Positions 49,247 through 58,218 of a stretch of 64,000 nucleotides of DNA are shown piece by piece. Below the pieces are notes generated by a model. It ran no database searches. It worked only from the letters and a program-made list of their open reading frames with translations, and was not told the DNA's origin. The DNA is from Brevundimonas intermedia (GTDB lineage Bacteria > Pseudomonadota > Alphaproteobacteria > Caulobacterales > Caulobacteraceae). A program made the position numbers and the translations under genes. Location of the stretch: contig NZ_SPVH01000007.1 in NCBI RefSeq assembly GCF_004614235.1, positions 1 through 64,000 on the forward strand, read 5' to 3'. Position 1 is the first letter of the stretch. Each line of letters opens with the position of its first letter.

Positions 49247-52003
49247 TCAGTACTTCCAGCGCAATCCCACGGCGATCTCACGGCCGGTGTGACGGTAGTC
49301 GGACACGCGGTCCGTCACATCGACGTAGCGATCGGTATAAGCGTCAGTCAGGTTGATGCCTTCGAGCGAGAAGGTCAGGTTCGGCGTGAACTCGTACGAC
49401 ATGGAGGCGTCGATATTGGTGGTGTCGTTGACGCCCTCTTCCGAGTTGCCGTTCGAGCCGGGGAAGGACAGCAGATACTGGCTGCGGTGCGCGACTGAGA
49501 CGCGGGCCTGGAAGGGGCCGTCCTCGTAATACAGGGTCGCGTTGGCGGTGTTCTTCGACTGGCCCGTCAGACGGTTCTTGCCGGCCGTGCCGTAGCTGAC
49601 CTCGGAATCGACCCAGGTGACGTTGCCGGTGAAGCCGAAGTTGGACCACAGGCCGGGCAGGAAGGTGAAGGGCTGCTGGTACTGGATCTCGATCCCCTTC
49701 AGCGCCCCGCCTGCGCCGTTCAGGCGACGTGTGACCTGGAAGATGTCGGTCGGGGAGGCCGCGCCTTGCAGCAGTTCGTTCGGCAGGCCCAACTGGTTGT
49801 AGGGAATGCCCACCGTCTCGGACGTGATGAAGCTGTCGATGTCCTTGTAGAAAAGAGCGCCGGCCAGCAGGCCTTCGTTCTGGAAATACCACTCGACGGA
49901 GAAGTCGTAGTTTGTGGCGCGGAACGGGTCGAGCAGGGGGTTGCCGTAGGAGACGGTTCGCGTCGTCGGAGACACGCTGCCCCCGGGCGTCAGGTCGCCC
50001 AATGTCGGACGCGACATCACCTTGGCGGCGCCCAGGCGGATGACCAGGTCCTCACGCGGTTCCAGCGCCAGGTTGAAGGACGGAAGCACGTCTTCGTAGT
50101 CGTTCTCGGTCGTGACGTAGTCGTAGGTGGTGACCGGAGGCGTGCCCGTGGCGATCGTTTGCCAACCCTTGGCCGTGACCTCGGTCTGGGCGTAGCGGAT
50201 GCCGGCGTTGCCGCGCAGGACCATGCCGGCGACGGTCGTGTTGAAGTCCGCCTGCAGGAAGATGCCCTTGTCCGTCTCGTCCACTTCCCGCTCGCTGCGG
50301 TTGGCGACCAAGGGGTCGTCGTAGAAGCTGAGGAAGTCGGCGATCTTCGAGATGTCGGGAACGATGAACGACAGGTCGGAGCCCGCGCCCGCGTCCACGC
50401 CGCCCGAGATGTCGACGACGCGGCCGATGCTGTCCACGCCCGTCAGCCGGTCCGCGCCGGTCGGGTTGGTCTTTGTGCGCGTCAGGCCGAAGGTCTCGAA
50501 CCCATAGGTTCGGTATTCGCCGCCTACCTTGAAGGTCAGCGAGTCGGACCAGTCGTAGGCCAGCGAACCGGCGCCGACCTGATTGTCGAAGTTGCCGCCG
50601 GAGGTGCTGCGCGTGGCGTTGACCAGGGTGAAACGCTGGCCTGAAGTGACGTCGAAGCCGTAGTTGATCGTCGGCTTGCGATCATCCTCTCGGAAGTCGA
50701 AGCTGTAGCCGTTCACGCCAGCGGCCTCGAAGGCATAGGCGACGTTCATCGGCGTTCGCGCTTCCGAACGGTTGGCCCCGATCTTCAGATTGCCGCGCAG
50801 GCGGTCCGTGAAGTCGTGGCGCACGTTCAGCGACGCCTGGTAGAAGTTGCTTTCGTTGCGCGTGAAGCCGTTCTCGGCTCGCACCAGCATATTGTCGAAG
50901 ACGCCGTACGACAGGATGTTCTTGTCGGCGTCGATCTCGTAGTCGCGCACGACGACGCTGTTCACAGCGGCGCGGCTGAACGACCAGGCCTCGATGTTGG
51001 GACTTTCCAATTCTGAGTTGGCCCGCGACCACAGCACGTCAAGCACCGCCTCGGTGCGATCGCTGGGCCGCCATTGCAGCGAGCCGGTCATGCCCAGGCG
51101 ATCTTCCTGAGTATTGCCGAGGGTGTAACGCGGAATGCGCGGATAGAAGGCGTTCAGGACCGCATCACGCTGTGCCGTCGTCGTGCAGGGAATGCAGTTG
51201 CCGAAGTTCTGACCACGTCCATAAGGCGAGCCGGTCACTGGATTGACGTCCAGCGGATTGCCCTTCTGCCAGCGTGTGGTGTTGAAGCTGCCCAGGATCG
51301 GAGAACGTTCGGAGTAGGCGACCGACAGCAGGGCGCCGAAGGTGCGGTCTTCGTTCGACCAACTAAGCAGGCCCGCCAGACGCGGGATCGTCTTCTCCGA
51401 CAGGTCGTTGTACGAGCCCTGCACCGACAGGGCGGAGTTGAAGCCGCTGCCGCTGAAGTCCAGCGGGCGGCCGGTCTGCAAATCCACGGTCGCGCCCAGC
51501 GAGCCTTCCTCGATCTCGGCCGACTGCGTCTTGCGGACCTTGATGCTGTTGAACAGCTCGGACGCGAACATCGAGAAGTCGAAGCTGCGGCTGCGGTTGC
51601 CGCCGGATGCGGCCTGGGCTTCCAGGCCGTTGATGCGCGTGCGGGTAAAGTCGGAGTTCAGCCCGCGAACCGAAATGGTCGTGCCCTGGCCGTTGACGCG
51701 TTCGATGGTCACGCCGGGCAGGCGTTGAATGGCCTCGGCAAGGTTCTGATCAGGGAAGTCTGCCATGTCTTCGGCGAAGATCGCGTCCACGGCGCCAGCT
51801 TCTTGGCGCTTGATGTTCAGCGCCTGTTGCAAGCTGGAGCGGAAGCCGGTGACGACGATTTCATCGACGACGGTCGCGTCCTGGGCGGCTTCTTCCGCCA
51901 CGGGTGCGGCCGGGGCGGTCTGGGCCAGCGCCGACGAAGCGCCCATCAGGGCCGCCAGGGATACGCCAACGGCGCACAGAGTCCGGGTGTTGGTCCGTCG
52001 CAT
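49247..52003 (-). CDS. TonB-dependent receptor for pectin oligomers (predicted)
   Basis: This 918-residue outer-membrane receptor has a signal peptide (MRRTNTRTLCAVGVSLAALM, cleaved near ALAQT). A TonB-box-like DEIVVTGFRSSLQQAL, the plug (ADFPDQNLAEAIQRLPGVTI), and a 22-strand-type barrel ending GLRWKY follow. ATG at 52003 has a strong GGGGAGAG site; starts farther up (52030) do not. The substrate is inferred from position between GH28 and PL22 genes. A LacI-type palindrome lies just upstream. Confidence 0.92.
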   Translation of the reverse strand: MRRTNTRTLCAVGVSLAALMGASSALAQTAPAAPVAEEAAQDATVVDEIVVTGFRSSLQQALNIKRQEAGAVDAIFAEDMADFPDQNLAEAIQRLPGVTIERVNGQGTTISVRGLNSDFTRTRINGLEAQAASGGNRSRSFDFSMFASELFNSIKVRKTQSAEIEEGSLGATVDLQTGRPLDFSGSGFNSALSVQGSYNDLSEKTIPRLAGLLSWSNEDRTFGALLSVAYSERSPILGSFNTTRWQKGNPLDVNPVTGSPYGRGQNFGNCIPCTTTAQRDAVLNAFYPRIPRYTLGNTQEDRLGMTGSLQWRPSDRTEAVLDVLWSRANSELESPNIEAWSFSRAAVNSVVVRDYEIDADKNILSYGVFDNMLVRAENGFTRNESNFYQASLNVRHDFTDRLRGNLKIGANRSEARTPMNVAYAFEAAGVNGYSFDFREDDRKPTINYGFDVTSGQRFTLVNATRSTSGGNFDNQVGAGSLAYDWSDSLTFKVGGEYRTYGFETFGLTRTKTNPTGADRLTGVDSIGRVVDISGGVDAGAGSDLSFIVPDISKIADFLSFYDDPLVANRSEREVDETDKGIFLQADFNTTVAGMVLRGNAGIRYAQTEVTAKGWQTIATGTPPVTTYDYVTTENDYEDVLPSFNLALEPREDLVIRLGAAKVMSRPTLGDLTPGGSVSPTTRTVSYGNPLLDPFRATNYDFSVEWYFQNEGLLAGALFYKDIDSFITSETVGIPYNQLGLPNELLQGAASPTDIFQVTRRLNGAGGALKGIEIQYQQPFTFLPGLWSNFGFTGNVTWVDSEVSYGTAGKNRLTGQSKNTANATLYYEDGPFQARVSVAHRSQYLLSFPGSNGNSEEGVNDTTNIDASMSYEFTPNLTFSLEGINLTDAYTDRYVDVTDRVSDYRHTGREIAVGLRWKY

Positions 52004-52031
52004 TCGTTCTCTCCCCATCCCGGTGGCCATC

Positions 52032-52045
52032 TGGCACCGGTGTCA
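52032..52045. promoter_or_regulatory. LacI-type palindrome upstream of the receptor gene
   Basis: TGGCACCGGTGTCA is a 14-bp palindrome with one mismatch around CCGG, the usual shape of LacI/GalR operators. A TTTTTTGGTATGC word follows directly (52046-52057). No LacI-family gene is in the window. Confidence 0.55.
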
Positions 52046-52157
52046 TTTTTTGGTATGCTGTCGCGCATAGTCGGATTGGCGACGTGCCGTTTATTGCAAC
52101 AGCTTCCCGCATTTTGCAACAAGGTCATGTTCGAACAGAGACAATCCGTCGAAAATT

Positions 52158-52206
52158 CTCGACAAAACCTCGACAATTCAGGCGTCGGGTCTCGACAAAT
52201 TGTCGA
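52158..52206. repeat. Repeated CTCGACAA boxes before the receptor gene
   Basis: CTCGACAA occurs at 52158-52165, 52169-52176 and 52191-52198; the last joins an inverted TTGTCGA to make a perfect 15-bp palindrome at 52192-52206. The stretch lies between the PL22 stop and the receptor promoter in low-GC DNA. It could be a regulator array, though its distance from the start is large. Confidence 0.5.
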
Positions 52207-52211
52207 TGTTT

Positions 52212-53666
52212 CTAGGCGCGGCGCTCGACTTCGACGGCATAGACGTGGTTGGCGCCGTGCATGTTCGACACGAAGACGATCCATTTGGCGTCCGGCGTGA
52301 AGGTCAGATTCGGCTCCAGCCGGTAGTCGTGGTTCGACAGGTCCACCAGCCGTTCCGAGCGCAGATATTCGACGAAGATCTGGTCATCCTTGTCGCTGGA
52401 CGGATCGGCGTCGACGATCGGTTCGGGGCGCAGCAGGACGAGCCATTTGCCGTCGGGCGCATGGGCGACCATGTCGCCGTCGCCGCCGTCGCCGGCGAAC
52501 AGGGTTCCGTCCGGCGAGACGTTGTAGTGGACGGACCAGTCGTTCTGCTCGACCCGGCGATAGACGCGACGGCCCGTCTCCAGATCGACCGAGGCGACCC
52601 AGAAGACCTGGCCGCGTGGGGTCTGCAGGTCATAGAGGACCTGCTTTCCGTCCGGGCTGAACCATTCGTGGCCGAAAATCTCGAAGTTCATCGTCCGCTG
52701 GTGGGTTTTCCTCAGGCCCGTGCCGTCGGCGCGGATGGCCCACATCCGGTCCACCCGGTGCCAGGGCCCTTCGTGGCAGAAGATGATCTGCTGCGGATCG
52801 GTGGGCGAGAACTGGGTGTGGCCGATCCATTCGTTGGTCTTGTGGATCACGCGCCGTTCGCCCGTCGCCAGGTCGATGACGAAAATCTCCATCGGATAGC
52901 GGGCGGCCCAGCGCTGGAGCATCCGCACGCCCTTGGCGCGGGCGAAGTTCAGCGGCTTCCCGTCGGGGCCGTTGGCTTCGTACTCGGCCTGGTCGAAGCG
53001 ACGGTTGCGGGGGTCGGGCACAGTGGGCTGAAGCGGCTGGCTGTCATAGGCGACGAAGCCCAGCAGCAGGGTCTCGTCGGCGTTGACCGAGTTGATCTGG
53101 CCGTTCGGTATCCGGCCGATTTCGCGACGTTGTTTGGTGTCGGCGTCGATGACGAACAGGGTCTTGGCGCGGTCCATCAACTGGCCTTCGCCAGGCGCGG
53201 TGACGGAATAATAGACGTTGCGGCCCTTGCGGCCGGTGAACATCAGGTCGGCGTCGTGATCGGGGACCAGGACGCTGACGGCCCAGGTCGCCAGATCAAC
53301 GGTCGAGATGCCTTGGGGCGTGGAAATGACCATCAGGTCGGGCGCGCCGGCCTTGGGCGGCAGGAACATGTTCTTGTAGAAATAGGGCTTTCCGCCGCCG
53401 CCATCGGGCGAGACGCGGCGTATGCGGTGGCCGGTCTTGGGATCTACCCACTCGGTCGGGACCGGGCCGTCCCAGCGCGGCCGCTCGACCGGCGTCTCTT
53501 GGGTGGACGGCGGGGCGGTGTTGGGCGCGGGCCAGACGGGGGTCTGGCCCGGCGCAGGTGGGGCGGCGGGCGCGGTCTGCTGCGCCTGAACGGTCGTCGT
53601 GGCGAAGGCGCCGACGGCGGGGGCCGCGAACAGGGCCTTCAGGGCGGTGCGTCTGGAGGTCGTCAT
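52212..53666 (-). CDS. ogl: Oligogalacturonate lyase, PL22 type
   Basis: This 484-residue exported protein has a Tat signal (TSRRTALKALFAAPAVGAF). The seven-bladed beta-propeller has the PL22 markers IGHTQFSPTDPQQIIFCHEG, GPWHRVDRMW and IFGHEWFSPDGKQV, where His and Gln bind manganese. It would split di- and oligogalacturonates into 5-keto-4-deoxyuronate. Many PL22 enzymes are cytoplasmic; the Tat signal puts this one in the periplasm. It is the last gene of the rhamnose operon. KduI and KduD are not in the window. Confidence 0.88.
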   Translation of the reverse strand: MTTSRRTALKALFAAPAVGAFATTTVQAQQTAPAAPPAPGQTPVWPAPNTAPPSTQETPVERPRWDGPVPTEWVDPKTGHRIRRVSPDGGGGKPYFYKNMFLPPKAGAPDLMVISTPQGISTVDLATWAVSVLVPDHDADLMFTGRKGRNVYYSVTAPGEGQLMDRAKTLFVIDADTKQRREIGRIPNGQINSVNADETLLLGFVAYDSQPLQPTVPDPRNRRFDQAEYEANGPDGKPLNFARAKGVRMLQRWAARYPMEIFVIDLATGERRVIHKTNEWIGHTQFSPTDPQQIIFCHEGPWHRVDRMWAIRADGTGLRKTHQRTMNFEIFGHEWFSPDGKQVLYDLQTPRGQVFWVASVDLETGRRVYRRVEQNDWSVHYNVSPDGTLFAGDGGDGDMVAHAPDGKWLVLLRPEPIVDADPSSDKDDQIFVEYLRSERLVDLSNHDYRLEPNLTFTPDAKWIVFVSNMHGANHVYAVEVERRA

Positions 53667-53694
53667 TGGGGGCGTTCCTCTCGGTTCTTGTGGA

Positions 53695-55977
53695 TTACGG
53701 CGCGGGGGTCAGGCCTTCGACCCGAACGGTCCAGCCGTTCTTGGGAAAGCCTGGGGCGTGGCCGCTCGATCCGTCCCAGCCTGCCGCCATCAGGCCGACG
53801 GCCATCAGCAGCGAGCCATTGGACGGGAAATAGGTCTCGGCGGCGCGGCGATAGCCGGGACCGTCGGGATTGACCGCCATCTCGACCCCGCCGGCGCCGG
53901 CCGAAACAGGGACCAGCTCGTCGGCGTGCTCGTCTAGGTGAACGCGCGGGGTCATGCCGGTGACGCCCCACTGATTGTTCTTCAGGTCGGCGAACAGCCA
54001 GTTCACGGCCTTTTCCGGTTCGCCGATGCGGGCCGCCGTCATGGCCATCATCGGGAAGTCCCAGCCCCAGGTCTGACGCACGTCCCAGGTCTGCTCGACC
54101 GCCTCGAATGTGCGGCGCATGGCTGCCGGGTCGATCCGCGCGCCGGGTATGAAGCCATAGGCCATCAGGAAGGAGGGATGGTCGCGGTTCTTGCACTGGG
54201 CCGCCGCCGCGTGCTTGCGACAGGCGTCGGACATGGCTGTTTCCCAGAAGTCCGGCAGGTTCTCGATCGGCAGATACAGGCCGTCCTTCATCGGCGGCGG
54301 TGCGATCCTGGCCAGGGCCTGATCCCAGTCGGCGCGGCGGGCCTGTCCCTTGCGTTCACGCCAGGCTTGCGCGGTTTCCAGCGCCCAGCGGAAATACTCG
54401 ACCTCGAAGGTCGGGTTCACGGTGGTCAGGGGATCGTAGTTCTCCTGCGCCGGGATCATCGGCGTGCCCAGGTTCAGCCGGCCTTCGTGTTCGATGGGCC
54501 AGGAGGCCAACAGGTCGGCGGTCGCCTCGACCAGCTCGCCATACCGATCCAGCACGGCCGGGTCCTTCTCGGCGCGCCAGACCAGTTCGGCCAGGAGGAT
54601 CGGGTGCGGCTGCTGCCACATGATGAAGGGCGAGACCAGGCTGGGGCTGTTGCGGCCCTCGGGTCCGACCATCTTGGGCCACCACGCGCCCTTGACGTGG
54701 TGACGGGCGGCCTCGGCGCGGGCGTTGTCCAGATTGCCGACATACCAGGGCAGGCTGCGCTCCAGCATGTCGGGATGGCCCCACATGGCCTGCCAGCCGG
54801 CGTGCCAAGGGTGCATTTCAAGGTGGAACTTGCCGTACCAGCTGTTGGAGAACAGGCCCTCTTCCTGGGGCGGCAGTTCGCCGGCGCCGTTCACGGCCGA
54901 CAGGTATTGGGACAGGACCACGCGACGTTCCAGCTCGGCCGCGCGCGGGTCGGTAGAGCCCGTGAAATCGACGGCGCCGCCTTGGGTCCAGAAGCCGTTC
55001 CAGTGGGCGGTCGTCGCCTGAACACCGGCGCTATAGGCGGGGGTCGCGGGCGCCTGGGCCTGTTGGTCGAAACGGACCATGACGGTCAGCCGGTCGCGAC
55101 CGGAGGAGACGACGCGGAAGGTGTCGGCGCCGCTCTGTTCGATCTTACCCGAGGCGGTGATGCTGGAATAATAGGTGGTGTCGTCCAGAGTGCGGCGAAT
55201 GTGGACGTCGCCCGTGTCGGAGGCGACGATGCTCAGGCTTTGCGCGTCAGAGGCCTCGAACGTCGTCGGGTCGGGATTGATGGCGGGGTTCACGCCGGGA
55301 TAGCGGACCTGGACGCCCAGACCATTGGCTGCAACGAGAGGCGAGGCGATCTCGACCATGACCATGTCCAGCGTCGGGTGGACGCGGGTCACGACCTCGA
55401 CCGGCTGGCCGTCATAGGTGAAGCGGCTGGTCAGGGCGCCGGACCACAGGTCCAGCGTCTGGCGCGTGTCGGCGACCTTGGCGAAGTCCAGCGGCTTGCC
55501 GTCGGCGAAGGTCAGGCCGATGCGGCTGAGCGAGAACCGATGCGGATTGGCCCGCAGCCAGGTGTAGGCGGGCTGGGTCTCGGCCACCGCCCAGGACTTC
55601 ATCCAGGCATAGGGCTGTTCGCCCCGACCCGGCACGGGCACGTCGATCAGGCCGTCCTGTTCGGTATAGCCGTTCGGATTCGGGAAGCTGTGCCAGGCCC
55701 ACTGGGCCATGGTCAGCAGGGGGGCCAGTTCCGAATACTGCTCGGGGAAGGTCTGAAGCCCCGTGATGTCGGCGGTGAAGCCCAGGTCGCCGTTGCCCAG
55801 CATGATCGGGGCATGGCGGTCGATCGCGGTCAGGCTGACGTTGTGACGCGTGACCAGGGCGTGACGGTCTATCGGCGCGGCGGGCGCGACGGCGGCGGTA
55901 GGCGTCACCGTCTGGGCGCAGGCGGCTGTGGGGCCGGCCAGCAGGGTGAAGGCGAGGAGGGCGGTGCGAAGACGCAT
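53695..55977 (-). CDS. Exported (alpha/alpha)6-type putative glycoside hydrolase, family unclear
   Basis: This 760-residue protein has a signal peptide (RTALLAFTLLAGPTAACAQ). An N-terminal beta-rich part follows (about residues 35-330; HAPIMLGNGDLGFTADITGL, then YSELAPLLTMAQWAWHSFPN). The C-terminal helical barrel (about 340-720) has FHLEMHPWHAGWQAMWGHP and VRQTWGWDFPMMAMTAARIG. This layout resembles GH65/GH95-like six-hairpin hydrolases, but I cannot assign a family. The operon around it handles rhamnose and galacturonate, so an exo-rhamnosidase or related pectin activity is a fair guess. Its start overlaps the permease stop (TGATG). Confidence 0.7.
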   Translation of the reverse strand: MRLRTALLAFTLLAGPTAACAQTVTPTAAVAPAAPIDRHALVTRHNVSLTAIDRHAPIMLGNGDLGFTADITGLQTFPEQYSELAPLLTMAQWAWHSFPNPNGYTEQDGLIDVPVPGRGEQPYAWMKSWAVAETQPAYTWLRANPHRFSLSRIGLTFADGKPLDFAKVADTRQTLDLWSGALTSRFTYDGQPVEVVTRVHPTLDMVMVEIASPLVAANGLGVQVRYPGVNPAINPDPTTFEASDAQSLSIVASDTGDVHIRRTLDDTTYYSSITASGKIEQSGADTFRVVSSGRDRLTVMVRFDQQAQAPATPAYSAGVQATTAHWNGFWTQGGAVDFTGSTDPRAAELERRVVLSQYLSAVNGAGELPPQEEGLFSNSWYGKFHLEMHPWHAGWQAMWGHPDMLERSLPWYVGNLDNARAEAARHHVKGAWWPKMVGPEGRNSPSLVSPFIMWQQPHPILLAELVWRAEKDPAVLDRYGELVEATADLLASWPIEHEGRLNLGTPMIPAQENYDPLTTVNPTFEVEYFRWALETAQAWRERKGQARRADWDQALARIAPPPMKDGLYLPIENLPDFWETAMSDACRKHAAAAQCKNRDHPSFLMAYGFIPGARIDPAAMRRTFEAVEQTWDVRQTWGWDFPMMAMTAARIGEPEKAVNWLFADLKNNQWGVTGMTPRVHLDEHADELVPVSAGAGGVEMAVNPDGPGYRRAAETYFPSNGSLLMAVGLMAAGWDGSSGHAPGFPKNGWTVRVEGLTPAP

Positions 55978-57242
55978 CAGGCGGCATCCTTCTTCAGGCC
56001 AAGGCCGGCGCCCTTCCAGCCGTACCAGGCGACGACGGCGAAGCAGACGGCGGGCAGCAGGAAGGCGACATTGGCGCCGTAGAGGTCCGCGATCTTGCCC
56101 ATGGGCCAGGGCAGCAGCACGCCGCCGCCGATGGCCATGACCATCAGGGACGAGGCCTTCTTGGTGCCGGCGCCCAGGCCGGTGGTGCCCAAGGCGAAGA
56201 TGGTGGCGAACATGGTGGACATGAAGAAGAAGACGGCCAGCAGGGCGATGGGCGAAACCTTGTCGATGCCCGCCGCCACGATCAGGGTCAGGACCACATT
56301 GATCACGCCATAGGTGGTCAGCAGGACGCGCGGCCTGATCTTCAGCAGCAGCGCGGTGGCGAAGAAGCGGCCGACCAGATAGCCGATGGCCGCCAGCGAC
56401 AGCATGAAGGCGCCTTGCTGAGACGTCAGACCCTGCCAGTTGTGGGTCACCAGATTGATGAAATAGGCGCCGATGCCAACCTGGGCGCCGATATAGAGGG
56501 CCTGGGTGATCACGCCGGCGATGAAGTGCGGCTGCTTCGACAGGGGCAGGGCGGGGGCGTCGCCCTCCACTGCGTTACCGTGGTCCGACAGGCCGGTTTC
56601 CGGCAGGCGGGCGCGCCAGACGGCGAGGGCGAACAGGACGACGCCGACGGCGATCAGGCCATAGACGATCTGGATCGAGCGGGTCGCGCCGCCCAGGGCT
56701 TCGGTCGTGGTGGGGCTGAAGAAGACGGCGCCGCCGATCAGCGGGCCGAAGAAGACGCCCAGGGCATTGAACGACTGGGCCAGGTTCAGCCGCTGCGAGG
56801 CCTTGGCCGGATCGCCCAGCACGTTGACGTAGGTGTCAGCGCTGGTCTCCAGAATGCACAGGCCCGCGGCGAGCACGAACATCGAGCCGACGAAGGGCAG
56901 GAAGGCGTCCGCGCCCGCCGCCGGGATGAACAACAGGGCGCCGATGGCGGTGACCGCCAGGCCCGACACGATGCCGAACTTGTAGCCCCGCGCGTGCAGC
57001 AGCATTCCCGCCGGGATCGACAGCAGCAGATAGGCCCCGAAATAGGCGATCTGCAGCCAGGCGCTGTCGGCCTGGCTGATGCTCAGCGTTTCCTGGAAAT
57101 GCTTGTTCAGCACGTCCAGCAGACCGTAGGCCAGGCCCCAGATCAGAAAGCAGGCGATGGCGAAGGCCAGCGGGCCCTTCAGCGAACCGGCGGGTTTGGC
57201 GAGCCCTCCGGGGGTGTGGGCGGCGTCGGTCTCGATGACCAT
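55977..57242 (-). CDS. Sugar permease of the FucP (fucose:H+ symporter) MFS group
   Basis: This 421-residue protein has 12 membrane segments. FucP-type stretches are FAIACFLIWGLAYGLLDVLN near residue 30, with NKHFQETLSISQADSAWLQ, and LCILETSADTYVNVLGDP. In this operon L-rhamnose is the most likely substrate, since FucP relatives carry 6-deoxyhexoses. It is the only inner-membrane sugar carrier in the pectin region, so it might also take galacturonate. It lies 63 bp after the lactonase gene. Confidence 0.85.
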   Translation of the reverse strand: MVIETDAAHTPGGLAKPAGSLKGPLAFAIACFLIWGLAYGLLDVLNKHFQETLSISQADSAWLQIAYFGAYLLLSIPAGMLLHARGYKFGIVSGLAVTAIGALLFIPAAGADAFLPFVGSMFVLAAGLCILETSADTYVNVLGDPAKASQRLNLAQSFNALGVFFGPLIGGAVFFSPTTTEALGGATRSIQIVYGLIAVGVVLFALAVWRARLPETGLSDHGNAVEGDAPALPLSKQPHFIAGVITQALYIGAQVGIGAYFINLVTHNWQGLTSQQGAFMLSLAAIGYLVGRFFATALLLKIRPRVLLTTYGVINVVLTLIVAAGIDKVSPIALLAVFFFMSTMFATIFALGTTGLGAGTKKASSLMVMAIGGGVLLPWPMGKIADLYGANVAFLLPAVCFAVVAWYGWKGAGLGLKKDAA

Positions 57243-57305
57243 GGGATACTCTCCTGGATTTCCTCGGGGCCTAGCCGTCTTGATGCGGCTTCGGCGGAAT
57301 GGGTG

Positions 57306-58208
57306 TCAGATGCGGTAGATCGCCTCGGCGTTGGCGGCGAACAGGCGGTCGCGTTCGTCGGCCGAAAAGTCGGCCGTGATCGCGTCGAAGGCGGAATAGA
57401 AGGCGTCAAAGGTCCCGTGAACGCTCTCGACGGGGAAGTCGGAGGCGAACATGGCGCGCTGGGTCCCGAAGGCGTCGATGCAGTCCAGCACGACAGGCCG
57501 GATGCTGTCGGGCGTCCAGGCGCGGTCGGTGATGCCAAGGCCGGAGATCTTGATCGAGACCTGGGGCTGGGCGGCCAGCAGGCGCAGGCCCGTGCGCCAC
57601 CGCTCAATACCGATGGCGTCGCGGTCGGTCGGCAGGCCAGCGTGGTTGACGATCATGGGGATGTCGGGATGGCGCGCGGCGATGATGGCGGCGGTCGCCA
57701 TCTGCGACGGATAGAGCTGAAGGTCGAACGACAGGCCGTGGCGCGCCAGCCTGGCGAACCCCTCGACCCACTGCGGATCGCGCAACAGGTCGCGGTCGGT
57801 ATAGGTCTTCAGCGGATCCTCGTGCCAGCAGACGATCTGGCGGATCCCGCGCACGTTCGGCCGGGCGGCGTGGGCCTCCAGCAGGGCGTCGAGGTCGGGA
57901 TCGAGCAGGTCGGCGCCGGCGACGATGGCGTGCGGATAGCCGTACTCATCCGCCAGCGACTGGAGCCAATCGGTTTCGGCCAGTTGCCGGCCGATGGGCT
58001 GGCCGGCCTCGACATGGACGATCTTATCCACGCGCCAGCCGGCCGTGTCGGCGAGGTAGTCCTTCAGCAGATAGTTCCTGTGCGCGATGGGCGACATGTC
58101 CCCCGCCGGATTGTTCGGCAGGGGATCGTCCTGAAGCCAGCCATAGCGCGCCCGCGACAGGTCCCACAGGTGGACGTGGCCGTCGACGATGCGAAGATCA
58201 GACGCCAC
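57306..58208 (-). CDS. Amidohydrolase-family sugar lactonase (predicted L-rhamnono-lactonase)
   Basis: This 300-residue TIM-barrel protein has metal ligand HVH in IVDGHVHLWDLSRARYGWLQ. Later motifs are MIVNHAGLP and MFASDFPVESVHG. This is the COG3618 amidohydrolase group known for L-fucono- and L-rhamnono-lactonases. It would open L-rhamnono-1,4-lactone to L-rhamnonate. GTG at 58208 is chosen; farther upstream the frame overlaps the next gene without family sequence. It is 10 bp from the SDR gene. Confidence 0.82.
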   Translation of the reverse strand: MASDLRIVDGHVHLWDLSRARYGWLQDDPLPNNPAGDMSPIAHRNYLLKDYLADTAGWRVDKIVHVEAGQPIGRQLAETDWLQSLADEYGYPHAIVAGADLLDPDLDALLEAHAARPNVRGIRQIVCWHEDPLKTYTDRDLLRDPQWVEGFARLARHGLSFDLQLYPSQMATAAIIAARHPDIPMIVNHAGLPTDRDAIGIERWRTGLRLLAAQPQVSIKISGLGITDRAWTPDSIRPVVLDCIDAFGTQRAMFASDFPVESVHGTFDAFYSAFDAITADFSADERDRLFAANAEAIYRI

Positions 58209-58218
58209 CCGCGCGCGC

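Noticed and set aside
53938-56082. 714-codon open frame on the plus strand opposite the unknown hydrolase
   Set aside because: No signal, no domain, and it crosses the permease junction; composition is that of a shadow frame.
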